From contig CAZGUI010000005.1 in the NCBI GenBank assembly GCA_964528875.1, positions 16,603 to 80,602 of the forward strand: a stretch of DNA of 64,000 nt, given 5' to 3'. Of this stretch, positions 17,895 through 26,756 are shown one piece after another. Below the pieces are notes generated by a model. It saw nothing but the letters and a program-made list of their open reading frames with translations, was not told the origin of the DNA and did no database searches. Position 1 is the stretch's first letter. Every line of letters starts with the position of its first letter. Both the position numbers and the translations under genes were made by a program. Source of the stretch: Bacteroides_E sp964528875. Lineage in GTDB: Bacteria > Bacteroidota > Bacteroidia > Bacteroidales > Bacteroidaceae.

Positions 17895-18761
17895 ATGAGT
17901 AAATATTTTTACTTAATTGCCGGCTTACCTGATGTAGCTTTAGAAGATTCAAAGATTAGTTATTCTGTTGAAGAGTTTAATGAGGAAATTTACCCTTATC
18001 TGTCTAAGAAAGATAAAAAAATAATCGATATTTATTTCTTAAAGTATGACAATGAAAATGTATTAAACCTATTGAAAGATGATAGTTACCCTATTAATGA
18101 TAGAGGTCTTTTTTCAGCTCAGGAATTATTACATTATATATCCATCATAAAAGAAGCCATACAAGACGAAGAGATAATAAAGATTAAAGAGAAGGACTTT
18201 CCTTCTTATTTGGTTCGGTTTATTTCTGATTATTACTTGGAAGAGAATGAGGCAAAGAAAACAGATGTCTATCTAGAAGACTATTTATCTGTTTTGTATT
18301 ACAACTATGCAATGAGTTGTAAAAACAATTTTGTTGCTTCTTGGTATGAATTTAATCTCAATTTGAAGAATATATTAATTGCACTTTCAGGCAGAAGGTA
18401 TAAAATGGATGTTACAACAAATATCCTGGGGGAAAATTCAATAGCTAAAGCCTTGAGAACCTCTACGGTAAGAGACTTTGGTTTGTCTGAAGAGTTTGAG
18501 TATGTAGAAGAACTATTAAAGGTTGATGAAATGAATCAACTAACCGATAGAGAAAAAAGAATTGACGAATTGCGTTGGCTATGGATGGAAGATGCAACTC
18601 TGACAGATTATTTCACCATTGAAAGACTGCTGGTCTTTTTAATAAAAATAGATACTATTGAGCGTTGGAATCTATTAGATAAAGAGAAAGGAAGTCATTT
18701 ATTCCGCGGAATAATAGATACTTTGAAAAATGAAGTTCAAATTCCCAAAGAGTTCAAATAA
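17895..18761 (+). CDS. DUF2764 family protein of the V-ATPase operon
   Basis: The protein has 288 aa, with no signal peptide or membrane segments, and is acidic and helix-rich. It begins MSKYFYLIAGLPDVALEDSK, the usual N-terminus of DUF2764 proteins encoded between the E and A subunits in Bacteroidetes V-ATPase operons. The tight spacing (57 bp after E and 19 bp before A) implies a structural role in the complex. No canonical C/d subunit (AC39 type, about 330 aa) is present in the operon, so a divergent central-stalk socket protein is a reasonable inference. Its function is not established by the sequence alone. Confidence 0.8.
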   Translation: MSKYFYLIAGLPDVALEDSKISYSVEEFNEEIYPYLSKKDKKIIDIYFLKYDNENVLNLLKDDSYPINDRGLFSAQELLHYISIIKEAIQDEEIIKIKEKDFPSYLVRFISDYYLEENEAKKTDVYLEDYLSVLYYNYAMSCKNNFVASWYEFNLNLKNILIALSGRRYKMDVTTNILGENSIAKALRTSTVRDFGLSEEFEYVEELLKVDEMNQLTDREKRIDELRWLWMEDATLTDYFTIERLLVFLIKIDTIERWNLLDKEKGSHLFRGIIDTLKNEVQIPKEFK

Positions 18762-18780
18762 AATAAAAATATAAACATAT

Positions 18781-20547
18781 ATGGTAACAAAAGGAACGGT
18801 AAAAGGTATCATTGCTAATATTGTAACCATTGTTGTTGATGGACCAGTATTCCAAAATGAAATATGCTATATTGTTTTGGATGATGTTCGATTAATGGCA
18901 GAGGTTATTAAAGTAGAAGGTGCCATAGCTTTTGTTCAGGTATTTGAAAGCACTCGAGGCTTAAAAGTAGGAGCAATTGCTGAGTTTACAGGGCGTATGT
19001 TAGAAGTAACATTAGGACCTGGTATGCTATCTAGAAACTATGATGGTTTGCAGAATGATTTGGATAAAATGGATGGTGTCTTTCTGCAACGAGGACAATA
19101 CACCTATCCATTGGACAAAGAAAAAGAGTGGTCTTTTATTCCTTTGGTAAAAGTAGGGGATGAAGTTGAGGCTGCTTCTTGGTTGGGTGAGGTGGAAGAG
19201 AATCATCAAAAAATTAAAATTATGGTTCCTTTTCATTTCAAAGGAAAAGGAACAGTTAAAAGTATTGTTGATAAGAAAGACTGCACCATTGAAGAGGTTA
19301 TTGCAGTGGTAACCGATTCTTTCGGTAAAGATTATGAGGTGAATATGATTCAACGTTGGCCGGTGAAGCGTGCAATGTTGAACTACAAAGAGAAACCTCG
19401 TCCTCATCGATTATTAGAAACCGGAGTTCGTGTGATTGACACGTTAAATCCAATAGTAGAAGGTGGTACCGGTTTTATTCCCGGTGCGTTTGGTACAGGA
19501 AAAACAGTTCTTCAGCACGCCATATCAAAACAAGCTGAAGCCGATATCGTGATTATTGCGGCTTGTGGTGAGCGTGCTAATGAGGTGGTGGAAATCTTTG
19601 CCGAGTTCCCTAACCTGATTGACCCTCATACCGGACGTACACTTTCAGAGCGTACCATTATCATTGCTAACACGTCGAATATGCCTGTTGCTGCACGTGA
19701 AGCTTCTGTATATACTGCAATGACCATTGCAGAGTTCTATCGTGCCATGGGATTGAGAGTGTTGCTTATGGCTGACTCTACCTCACGTTGGGCACAGGCT
19801 TTACGTGAAACATCTAACCGAATGGAGGAATTACCCGGACCTGATGGTTTCCCTATGGACCTTTCCTCTATTATTTCAAACTTTTATGGTCGTGCGGGTC
19901 ACGTGATATTGAATAACGGAAAAGACGGCTCAATTACTTTTATTGGAACAGTGTCTCCGGCAGGAGGTAACTTAAAAGAACCCGTAACAGAGAATACTAA
20001 AAAAGTAGCTCGCTGTTTTTATGCTTTGGAGCAAAGACGTGCAGATATGAAGCGCTATCCTGCAGTTAATCCAACCGAATCTTATTCCAAATACATTGAG
20101 TACCCGGAGTTTAAAGAATACATAGCCAAAGAGGTAAATGAGGAGTGGATTACTAAAGTAAATGAAATTAGAACACGTTTACAAAGAGGGAAAGAGATTT
20201 CTGAACAAATTAATATTTTGGGTGATGATGGGGTACCTACTGAGTATCACGTTACCTTTTGGAAGTCTGAATTAATTGACTTTATCATTCTTCAACAAGA
20301 TGCTTTTGATAAAGTAGACTCAGTTACTTCTTTAGAAAGACAAGAGGCAATCCTGAATTTAGTGATTGATATTTGTCACACAGAGTTTGATTTTGATAAC
20401 TTCAATGAGGTTATGGAATATTTCAATCGTGTGATTAATATTTGTCGTCAAATGAATTATTCTGAATTCAAATCGGAACAGTATAATTCTTATTTAACGA
20501 GATTGGAAGAGTTACTGGAAGAAAGAAAAGTTAAGGCTGAAATTTGA
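18781..20547 (+). CDS. atpA: V-type ATP synthase catalytic subunit A
   Basis: The protein has 588 aa, the usual size. The N-terminal barrel begins VKGIIANIVTIVVDGP. It has the long non-homologous insert of A subunits (about residues 90-185) and Walker A GAFGTGKT (residues 235-242). The family motifs GERANEVVEI, SNMPVAAREASVYT and LMADSTSRWAQALRE follow. It is the ATP-hydrolysing subunit of the A3B3 head in the cytoplasm. Its stop is 5 bp before the best start of subunit B, so the two are probably translationally coupled. Confidence 0.97.
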   Translation: MVTKGTVKGIIANIVTIVVDGPVFQNEICYIVLDDVRLMAEVIKVEGAIAFVQVFESTRGLKVGAIAEFTGRMLEVTLGPGMLSRNYDGLQNDLDKMDGVFLQRGQYTYPLDKEKEWSFIPLVKVGDEVEAASWLGEVEENHQKIKIMVPFHFKGKGTVKSIVDKKDCTIEEVIAVVTDSFGKDYEVNMIQRWPVKRAMLNYKEKPRPHRLLETGVRVIDTLNPIVEGGTGFIPGAFGTGKTVLQHAISKQAEADIVIIAACGERANEVVEIFAEFPNLIDPHTGRTLSERTIIIANTSNMPVAAREASVYTAMTIAEFYRAMGLRVLLMADSTSRWAQALRETSNRMEELPGPDGFPMDLSSIISNFYGRAGHVILNNGKDGSITFIGTVSPAGGNLKEPVTENTKKVARCFYALEQRRADMKRYPAVNPTESYSKYIEYPEFKEYIAKEVNEEWITKVNEIRTRLQRGKEISEQINILGDDGVPTEYHVTFWKSELIDFIILQQDAFDKVDSVTSLERQEAILNLVIDICHTEFDFDNFNEVMEYFNRVINICRQMNYSEFKSEQYNSYLTRLEELLEERKVKAEI

Positions 20548-20552
20548 TAAAG

Positions 20553-21881
20553 ATGGGAACAAAAGTATTTCAAAAAATATATACTAAGATTACTCAATTA
20601 ACAAAAGCTACGTGCTCTGTTAAAGCAAAGAATGTAGGCTATGATGAGTTGGCTACTGTAAATGGAAGACTAGCTCAGGTTGTTAAAATTGATGGTGATG
20701 AAGTAACACTTCAAATATTTGAAGGAACAGAAGGTATTCCAACAAATGCTGAAGTTGTGTTTATGGGAAAAGCACCTACTTTAAAAGTAAGTGATCAGTT
20801 GGCAGGACGCTTCTTTAACTCGTTTGGCGATCCTATTGATGGGGGAGCTGAAATAGAAGGAGTTGAAGTGGAAATTGGAGGTCCATCGGTAAATCCGGTA
20901 AGACGTTCACAGCCTTCTGAACTGATAGCAACAGGTATTGCTGGTATTGACCTGAATAATACATTGGTTTCCGGGCAAAAAATTCCATTCTTTGCCGATC
21001 CTAACCAACCTTTTAATGAGGTTATGGCTACAGTAGCTCTGCGAGCTCAGACTGATAAGATTATATTAGGTGGTATGGGTATGACTAATGATGACTACCT
21101 ATACTTTAAGCAGGTGTTTTCTAATGCGGGTGCTTTAGACCGAATTGTGAGTTTTATGAACACTACTGAAGATCCTCCTGTAGAGCGCTTACTAGTTCCT
21201 GATATGGCTTTGACCAGTGCTGAATATTTTGCTGTAGAGAAAAATGAAAGGGTATTGGTGTTATTGACCGATATGACCTCTTATGCGGATGCTTTGTCTA
21301 TTGTGTCTAATCGTATGGATCAAATTCCTTCCAAAGATTCTATGCCGGGCTCTCTATACTCCGACTTAGCGAAGATTTACGAGAAAGCGGTACAGTTTCC
21401 ATCCGGTGGTTCCATTACTATTATAGCTGTTACTACATTATCGGGAGGAGACATTACACATGCTGTTCCGGATAATACCGGTTATATTACAGAAGGTCAG
21501 TTGTTCTTACGTCAGGATAGTGATATAGGTAAGGTTATTGTTGACCCATTCCGTTCACTCTCTCGTTTGAAGCAGTTAGTTATTGGAAAGGAAACACGAG
21601 AAGACCATCCACAAGTGATGAATGCTGCCGTACGTCTTTATGCTGATGCTGCAAATGCCAAAACTAAACAAGAGAATGGATTTGACTTGACTGATTATGA
21701 CAAGCGTACTCTTTCTTTCGCGAAGGAATATGCCAATAATTTGTTAGCTATTGACGTTAACTTGGATACTACTGAGATGCTCGATGTTACTTGGGAGTTG
21801 TTTGTACGTTACTTCAAACCCGAAGAGGTGAATATTCGTCAGGAATTTGTTGACAAATATTGGAAAGCTGCGAAGAATTAA
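20553..21881 (+). CDS. atpB: V-type ATP synthase subunit B (regulatory, non-catalytic)
   Basis: The protein has 442 aa from the ATG at 20553. An upstream TTG at 20544 would extend it by three residues and overlap subunit A, and was not preferred. Motifs include LAGRFFNSFGDPIDGG, SELIATGIAGIDLNNTLVSG, a degenerate P-loop (no GxxxxGKT), TEDPPVERLLVPDMALTSAE and VLLTDMTSYADALS. It forms the alternating non-catalytic positions of the head. The 35-bp gap to subunit D fits one transcript. Confidence 0.96.
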   Translation: MGTKVFQKIYTKITQLTKATCSVKAKNVGYDELATVNGRLAQVVKIDGDEVTLQIFEGTEGIPTNAEVVFMGKAPTLKVSDQLAGRFFNSFGDPIDGGAEIEGVEVEIGGPSVNPVRRSQPSELIATGIAGIDLNNTLVSGQKIPFFADPNQPFNEVMATVALRAQTDKIILGGMGMTNDDYLYFKQVFSNAGALDRIVSFMNTTEDPPVERLLVPDMALTSAEYFAVEKNERVLVLLTDMTSYADALSIVSNRMDQIPSKDSMPGSLYSDLAKIYEKAVQFPSGGSITIIAVTTLSGGDITHAVPDNTGYITEGQLFLRQDSDIGKVIVDPFRSLSRLKQLVIGKETREDHPQVMNAAVRLYADAANAKTKQENGFDLTDYDKRTLSFAKEYANNLLAIDVNLDTTEMLDVTWELFVRYFKPEEVNIRQEFVDKYWKAAKN

Positions 21882-21916
21882 GCTGAACTTTTTCAGGTAT
21901 AATATATAAATAATAT

Positions 21917-22522
21917 ATGGCTATAGAGTTTCAATATAATAAAACCTCGATGCAGGATTTGCAGAAGCAGCTGGATATGCGACAGCGTACTTTACCTATT
22001 TTACAAAATAAGGAGAGTGCTTTGCGATTGGAAGTGAGAACTTCTAAAGAAGAGGCTATGAAGTTGGAGGAAAGCCTGGAAAAGCAAATTCAAAAATATG
22101 AAGCTATGTTTGCTCTTTGGAATGAATTTGATGCCTCATTAATAAAAGTGGCAGATGTTCATTTAGGCATAAAAAAAATTGCGGGTGTGCGGATTCCCAT
22201 TTTGGAAAAAGTGGATTTCGAAATACAACCATATAGTCACTTCAATGCACCGAGTTGGTATCTGGATGGTATCTATTTGTTGCAAGAATTGGCACACACA
22301 GCTATAAACAAAGAGTTTATTGATGCTAAATTAAATTTGTTGGAGAGGGCTAGAAAAAAGACAACTCAAAAGGTGAATTTGTTTGAAAAAGTACAAATTC
22401 CCGGTTATGAGGAGGCTATTTTGAAGATTAAGCGCTATTTGGAAGATGAGGAGAACTTATCAAAGTCTTCTCAGAAAATTCTAAAAGCACGCAAAGAGAA
22501 AGAAAAGGAGGATGCGTTATGA
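21917..22522 (+). CDS. atpD: V-type ATP synthase subunit D (central rotor shaft)
   Basis: The protein has 201 aa and two long amphipathic helices at the ends (about residues 10-70 and 145-200), as in the D/gamma-like rotor shaft. The N-terminal motif RQRTLPILQNKESALRLEV matches the family. The stop overlaps the start of subunit I by 4 bp (ATGA at 22519), so translation is coupled. It turns inside A3B3 and links to the membrane ring. Confidence 0.88.
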   Translation: MAIEFQYNKTSMQDLQKQLDMRQRTLPILQNKESALRLEVRTSKEEAMKLEESLEKQIQKYEAMFALWNEFDASLIKVADVHLGIKKIAGVRIPILEKVDFEIQPYSHFNAPSWYLDGIYLLQELAHTAINKEFIDAKLNLLERARKKTTQKVNLFEKVQIPGYEEAILKIKRYLEDEENLSKSSQKILKARKEKEKEDAL

Positions 22523-24333
22523 TAGCGAAAATGAAGAAAATAACGTTTCTGGTTTATCATAAGGAGTACGAAGAATTTCTAAAAAACTTACGTAGTTTGG
22601 GGATGATTCACGTAGAAGAAAAACAGCGTGGAGTACCCGATAATCCGGAATTACAACAAAACATTAGTTTGAGCTCCGAGCTTTCTAAAAGCATTCATTT
22701 TTTAAAGATGTTGAAGGTGCAGCCATCTGAAACAACGGTGAATAGTGGTGCTGAATATGGACTGGTGGTTTATGAGACTATTAATAAACATAAAGATTTA
22801 TTGGATTCTCTCAGACAGAAAGCTCAAACCATAGAGCGTGAAATAAACAATCAGGTAATGTGGGGGAATTTTAACCCACAGGACTTAATACAGTTAAGGA
22901 AAGATACGGGGTTATATACTCAATTCTTTAGTTGTTCTTCTAGTCAATTTCAAGAGGAATGGGTAAATGAATACAATGCCATCATTGTAAATACCATGGG
23001 CTCCCGTATATTCTTCATAACATTAACGAAAGAAGACGTAGAAGTAACTTTCGATGTGGAAAGAGTTCGTGCTCCTGAAAAGTCGTTAGAAAGTTTAGAG
23101 CAAGAAAGTCAATCCATTCAAGAGGAGATTTTGAAAGTAGAAGAGGCTTTGAAGAAAATTGCTGCTGAAGATATTCCGACTTTGGAAGCTACAGTGGATC
23201 AATTACATCAAAGCATAGAATTTTCAAAAGTTTTGTTGAGTGCTGAAGCTACTGTTGAAAATCACTTAATGTTATTACAAGGATGGCTTCCGGAAGAGAA
23301 AGTAGAAGAGGTGTCTAGCTATATGAATAAGGAGCAGGCTTACTATGAAATATCCAATCCTACTCCTGATGATAGTGTGCCTATTAAACTACAGAATAAT
23401 CGTTTTGCAAAACTGTTTGAACCTATTCTAGAGCTGTATATGCTACCCAAATATAGTGAGCTGGATTTAACTCCATTTTTTGCTCCGTTCTTTATGATCT
23501 TTTTTGGTCTGTGCTTAGGAGATTCGGGATATGGAGTGTTTTTGCTAGTAGGAGCAGCTTTGGCTAAAATCTTTATGAAAGATATGAAGCCACAAATTAG
23601 AGGTGTTTTATCTTTGTTGCAGATACTCGGTGCATCGACTTTTTTCTGTGGTCTGCTTTCCGGTTCGTTCTTTGGTGCAAGCCTATATGAACTTAACTGG
23701 CCTGTTGCTCAATGGTTAAAAGAGAAAGTGGCGCTCGATCACAGTCAAATGTTTGAACTCTCCTTAGTACTTGGAGTTATACAGATTATGTTTGGTAAAA
23801 TAGTTGACGTATTTAACCGGGCCATTCAATTTGGATTTAAGTATGCTATTTCAACTCTTGGGTGGGTTATATTACTATTATCTGTATTATTTGCCTATTT
23901 GTTCCCATCTGTGTTAGCTATGGGAGGAACTGTGCACTTAGTTATTATAGGTATAGCAGCATTAGGTATCTGCTTATACAATTCACCGGATAAAAACATT
24001 TTTGTTAATATCGGTCTCTCTTTGTGGGATACCTATAATATGGCTACAGGTTTGCTAGGTGATATTTTATCTTATGTACGTTTGTTTGCACTGGGATTAT
24101 CCGGAGGAATCTTAGCTAGTGTGTTTAATAGTCTTGCAGTAGGCATGAGCCCGGATAACATCATATTAGGGCCCATTGTAATGGTTCTTATTTTTGTTAT
24201 TGGACACGCCATCAATATTTTTATGAATACTTTAGGTGCTATTGTTCACCCGATGCGTTTGACATTTGTTGAGTTTTTTAACAATGCAGGCTTCGAGGGT
24301 GGAGGAGTAGCTTACCGACCTTTTAAGAAATAA
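22519..24333 (+). CDS. atpI: V-type ATP synthase subunit I (membrane stator, a-subunit)
   Basis: The protein has 604 aa. The cytoplasmic N-terminal half has coiled-coil segments (about 190-240), and the C-terminal half has about seven membrane helices starting at ELDLTPFFAPFFMIFFG. The essential ion-translocating arginine is Arg521 in YVRLFALGLSGG, and the last helices carry NIFMNTLGAIVHPMRL. It forms the ion half-channels against the K ring. It overlaps subunit D by 4 bp and is followed after 39 bp by subunit K. Confidence 0.95.
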   Translation: MIAKMKKITFLVYHKEYEEFLKNLRSLGMIHVEEKQRGVPDNPELQQNISLSSELSKSIHFLKMLKVQPSETTVNSGAEYGLVVYETINKHKDLLDSLRQKAQTIEREINNQVMWGNFNPQDLIQLRKDTGLYTQFFSCSSSQFQEEWVNEYNAIIVNTMGSRIFFITLTKEDVEVTFDVERVRAPEKSLESLEQESQSIQEEILKVEEALKKIAAEDIPTLEATVDQLHQSIEFSKVLLSAEATVENHLMLLQGWLPEEKVEEVSSYMNKEQAYYEISNPTPDDSVPIKLQNNRFAKLFEPILELYMLPKYSELDLTPFFAPFFMIFFGLCLGDSGYGVFLLVGAALAKIFMKDMKPQIRGVLSLLQILGASTFFCGLLSGSFFGASLYELNWPVAQWLKEKVALDHSQMFELSLVLGVIQIMFGKIVDVFNRAIQFGFKYAISTLGWVILLLSVLFAYLFPSVLAMGGTVHLVIIGIAALGICLYNSPDKNIFVNIGLSLWDTYNMATGLLGDILSYVRLFALGLSGGILASVFNSLAVGMSPDNIILGPIVMVLIFVIGHAINIFMNTLGAIVHPMRLTFVEFFNNAGFEGGGVAYRPFKK

Positions 24334-24372
24334 TCTTTGTAAATAAAAAATTAATATAAAAACAATAAAACT

Positions 24373-24831
24373 ATGGAAATTAATTTGTTTATCGCCTATA
24401 TCGGCATCGCACTAATGATTTTATTATCTGGAGCAGGTAGTGCTTATGGAGTAACTGTTACTGGAAATGCAGCTATCGGAGCTTTAAAGAAAGATAGTAG
24501 TGCTTTTGGTAACTTTCTAGTACTTACAGCTTTACCAGGAACACAAGGTCTTTATGGTTTTGCTGGATACTTTATGTTTCAAAATATTTTTGGTGTTCTA
24601 ACCCCTGAGATTACTGCACTTCAAACAGCTGCAGTTCTTGCCTCTGGTATAGCTTTAGGTTCAGTAGGTCTATATACTGCTATTCGTCAAGGTCAGGTTT
24701 GTGCTAATGGTATCATAGCCATTGGACAAGGACATAATGTATTTGGTAACACCTTGATTTTAGCTGTATTCCCAGAGTTATATGCTATTGTTGCTTTAGC
24801 TGCTGCTTTCTTAATGGGGAGTGCTTTATAA
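24373..24831 (+). CDS. atpK: V-type ATP synthase subunit K (proteolipid, probable sodium type)
   Basis: The protein has 152 aa and two hairpins (four membrane helices). The sodium-site residues described for Enterococcus hirae NtpK have counterparts here. These are LPGTQGLYG (Leu54, Thr57, Gln58, Tyr61), Gln106 in RQGQV, and Glu135 in PELYAI. Only one ion-binding carboxylate is present per four helices. Sodium coupling is therefore predicted but not proven. It is the last gene of the operon, followed by a strong terminator. Confidence 0.93.
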   Translation: MEINLFIAYIGIALMILLSGAGSAYGVTVTGNAAIGALKKDSSAFGNFLVLTALPGTQGLYGFAGYFMFQNIFGVLTPEITALQTAAVLASGIALGSVGLYTAIRQGQVCANGIIAIGQGHNVFGNTLILAVFPELYAIVALAAAFLMGSAL

Positions 24832-24854
24832 AAAGATTTCAAAATCCTAAATGA

Positions 24855-24889
24855 CAAAAAAGTCCCTTTATAGTAAAGGGACTTTTTTG
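24855..24889 (+). terminator. strong rho-independent terminator of the V-ATPase operon
   Basis: CAAAAAAGTCCCTTTA (24855-24870) pairs perfectly with 24874-24889 across a 3-nt loop and ends in TTTTTT. Confidence 0.9.
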
Positions 24890-25018
24890 TTAAGATAAAA
24901 GAAAGTGTTTTTTCTATAAATATTTTAGATATTTAAGAATAAAGTGCTAAATTCAAACGTTTGCAATCCTATTAGTCTATTTGTTATTAAGTTTAAATAG
25001 CTATTAAAGGATAATTAT

Positions 25019-25026
25019 TAGATTTG
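25019..25026 (+). promoter_or_regulatory. candidate -7 promoter box for the glycogen genes
   Basis: TAGATTTG matches TAnnTTTG and is 33 bp upstream of the glycogen synthase ATG, after a terminator. Confidence 0.45.
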
Positions 25027-25058
25027 TGTTGCCAAAACATTGGCATTAAATTTCGATT

Positions 25059-26735
25059 ATGGATAAAAAGATGAAAAAACCTAGTTTTCTTTTTGAGGCT
25101 AGTTGGGAAGTATGTAACAAAGTGGGAGGAATTTATACTGTTCTATCTACCCACGCCAAGACATTGTCTGAAGAATTAAACGACAAATTGATTTTCGTAG
25201 GACCTGATTTAATGGGTGATAATGACAGTTCTCCACTGTTTACAGAAACCACAGAGTTTGCTGAATGGAAAGAACATTTTCAATCCAAAGAAAATCTAAA
25301 TATAAAAATAGGGAGATGGAATATTCCAAGTACTCCATTGGCTATTTTAGTGGATTTTAAACCTTTATTTGAAAAGAAAAATGAGATATATGGTTTAATG
25401 TGGGAAAAGTTCCATGTGGATTCTTTACACGCATATGGAGACTACGATGAATCAGAAATTTTTGCAGTAGCTGCAGGAATGGTTGTGGAAAGCTTTTATA
25501 ACTATTATTTAAAAGATGAAAAGAATGTTGTCTTTCATGCTCACGAGTGGATGCTGGGCATGAGTGTCTTATATCTGCAACATACTGTTCCGGCCATTGC
25601 AACTGTATTTACTACACATGCAACTACTGTTGGTCGTTCAATTGCTGCCAATAACAAGCCATTATATGATTATTTGTCTAGTTATAATGGGGATCAAATG
25701 GCTAGGGAACTCAATATAGAAGCTAAACACTCGGTGGAAAAACAAACAGCTCATTTTGTGGATTGTTTTACGACGGTAAGTGAAATAACAAATAATGAGT
25801 GTCAAGAACTTTTGGATAAATCTGTTGATGCCGTTTTAGTAAATGGTTTTGAAGACGACTTTGTACCATCTGGAGCGGAGTTTAATGCTAAAAGACGTGA
25901 AGCTAGAGCTTTAATGCTACAGGTTGCTAATAAATTATTAGGATGCAATCTAAAAGATGATACTTTAATTGTAGGTACTAGCGGACGATACGAATTTAGA
26001 AACAAAGGAATTGATGTTTTTATTGATGCATTAAATCAATTAAACCATAATAAACAATTAAAACAGAATATTCTAGCATTTATTGCTGTTCCGGGGTGGG
26101 TTTCTGAGCCAAGACAAGATTTAATTGAACGATTAAATAGTGAAGAGAATTTTACTTCTTCTTTATATAAACCAATGATTACGCACTGGTTACACAATTT
26201 TGATGATGATAAGACCTTGGGTATGATGAGTCATTTAAATATGCAAAACAGTGAAAATGACAAAGTAAAGGTTATCTTTGTGCCCTGCTATTTAGATGGG
26301 GCAGATGGTGTTTTTAATATAGATTACTATGATTTCTTAGTAGGACAAGATATTAGTGTATATGCCTCTTACTATGAGCCCTGGGGATATACTCCTTTAG
26401 AAAGTATTGCTTTTAGAATACCTACAGTAACCACTAATTTAGCCGGTTTTGGTAGTTGGGTGAATCAATTACGTAATCACCCTACTATATTTGATGGAGT
26501 AGAGGTAATTGATCGTTCTGATCATAATTATGGAGAAGTAGTGAATCATGTAGCTAATGTATTATTGGAATATTCTTTATTAGAAAAAGCTAAAACGTAT
26601 AATATACGCCGTAAAGCCCATACTATTTCAAAACAAGCTTTATGGAAAAACTTTATAAAGAACTATTATATTGCTTATGATATAGCCATTAAAAAAGCAC
26701 AATTGAGACAACAAAAAGAAGAAATTAATAACTAA
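25059..26735 (+). CDS. glycogen synthase, GT3 (eukaryotic-like) family
   Basis: The protein has 558 aa, with no export signal. The N-terminus FLFEASWEVCNKVGGIYTVL is the GT3 signature, containing the Lys-Val-Gly-Gly substrate loop. FHAHEWMLG, TTHATTVGRSIA and YYEPWGYTPLE follow; the last supplies the E-x7-E pair (Glu440 and Glu448) of retaining GT-B transferases. The protein would elongate alpha-1,4-glucan from a nucleotide sugar in the cytoplasm. It is shorter than eukaryotic GYS because it lacks the regulatory tails, as is usual in Bacteroidetes. It is followed after 21 bp by the phosphorylase, so synthesis and breakdown genes share a transcript. Confidence 0.92.
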   Translation: MDKKMKKPSFLFEASWEVCNKVGGIYTVLSTHAKTLSEELNDKLIFVGPDLMGDNDSSPLFTETTEFAEWKEHFQSKENLNIKIGRWNIPSTPLAILVDFKPLFEKKNEIYGLMWEKFHVDSLHAYGDYDESEIFAVAAGMVVESFYNYYLKDEKNVVFHAHEWMLGMSVLYLQHTVPAIATVFTTHATTVGRSIAANNKPLYDYLSSYNGDQMARELNIEAKHSVEKQTAHFVDCFTTVSEITNNECQELLDKSVDAVLVNGFEDDFVPSGAEFNAKRREARALMLQVANKLLGCNLKDDTLIVGTSGRYEFRNKGIDVFIDALNQLNHNKQLKQNILAFIAVPGWVSEPRQDLIERLNSEENFTSSLYKPMITHWLHNFDDDKTLGMMSHLNMQNSENDKVKVIFVPCYLDGADGVFNIDYYDFLVGQDISVYASYYEPWGYTPLESIAFRIPTVTTNLAGFGSWVNQLRNHPTIFDGVEVIDRSDHNYGEVVNHVANVLLEYSLLEKAKTYNIRRKAHTISKQALWKNFIKNYYIAYDIAIKKAQLRQQKEEINN

Positions 26736-26756
26736 TAAAACATATAAGTAAAAAGA

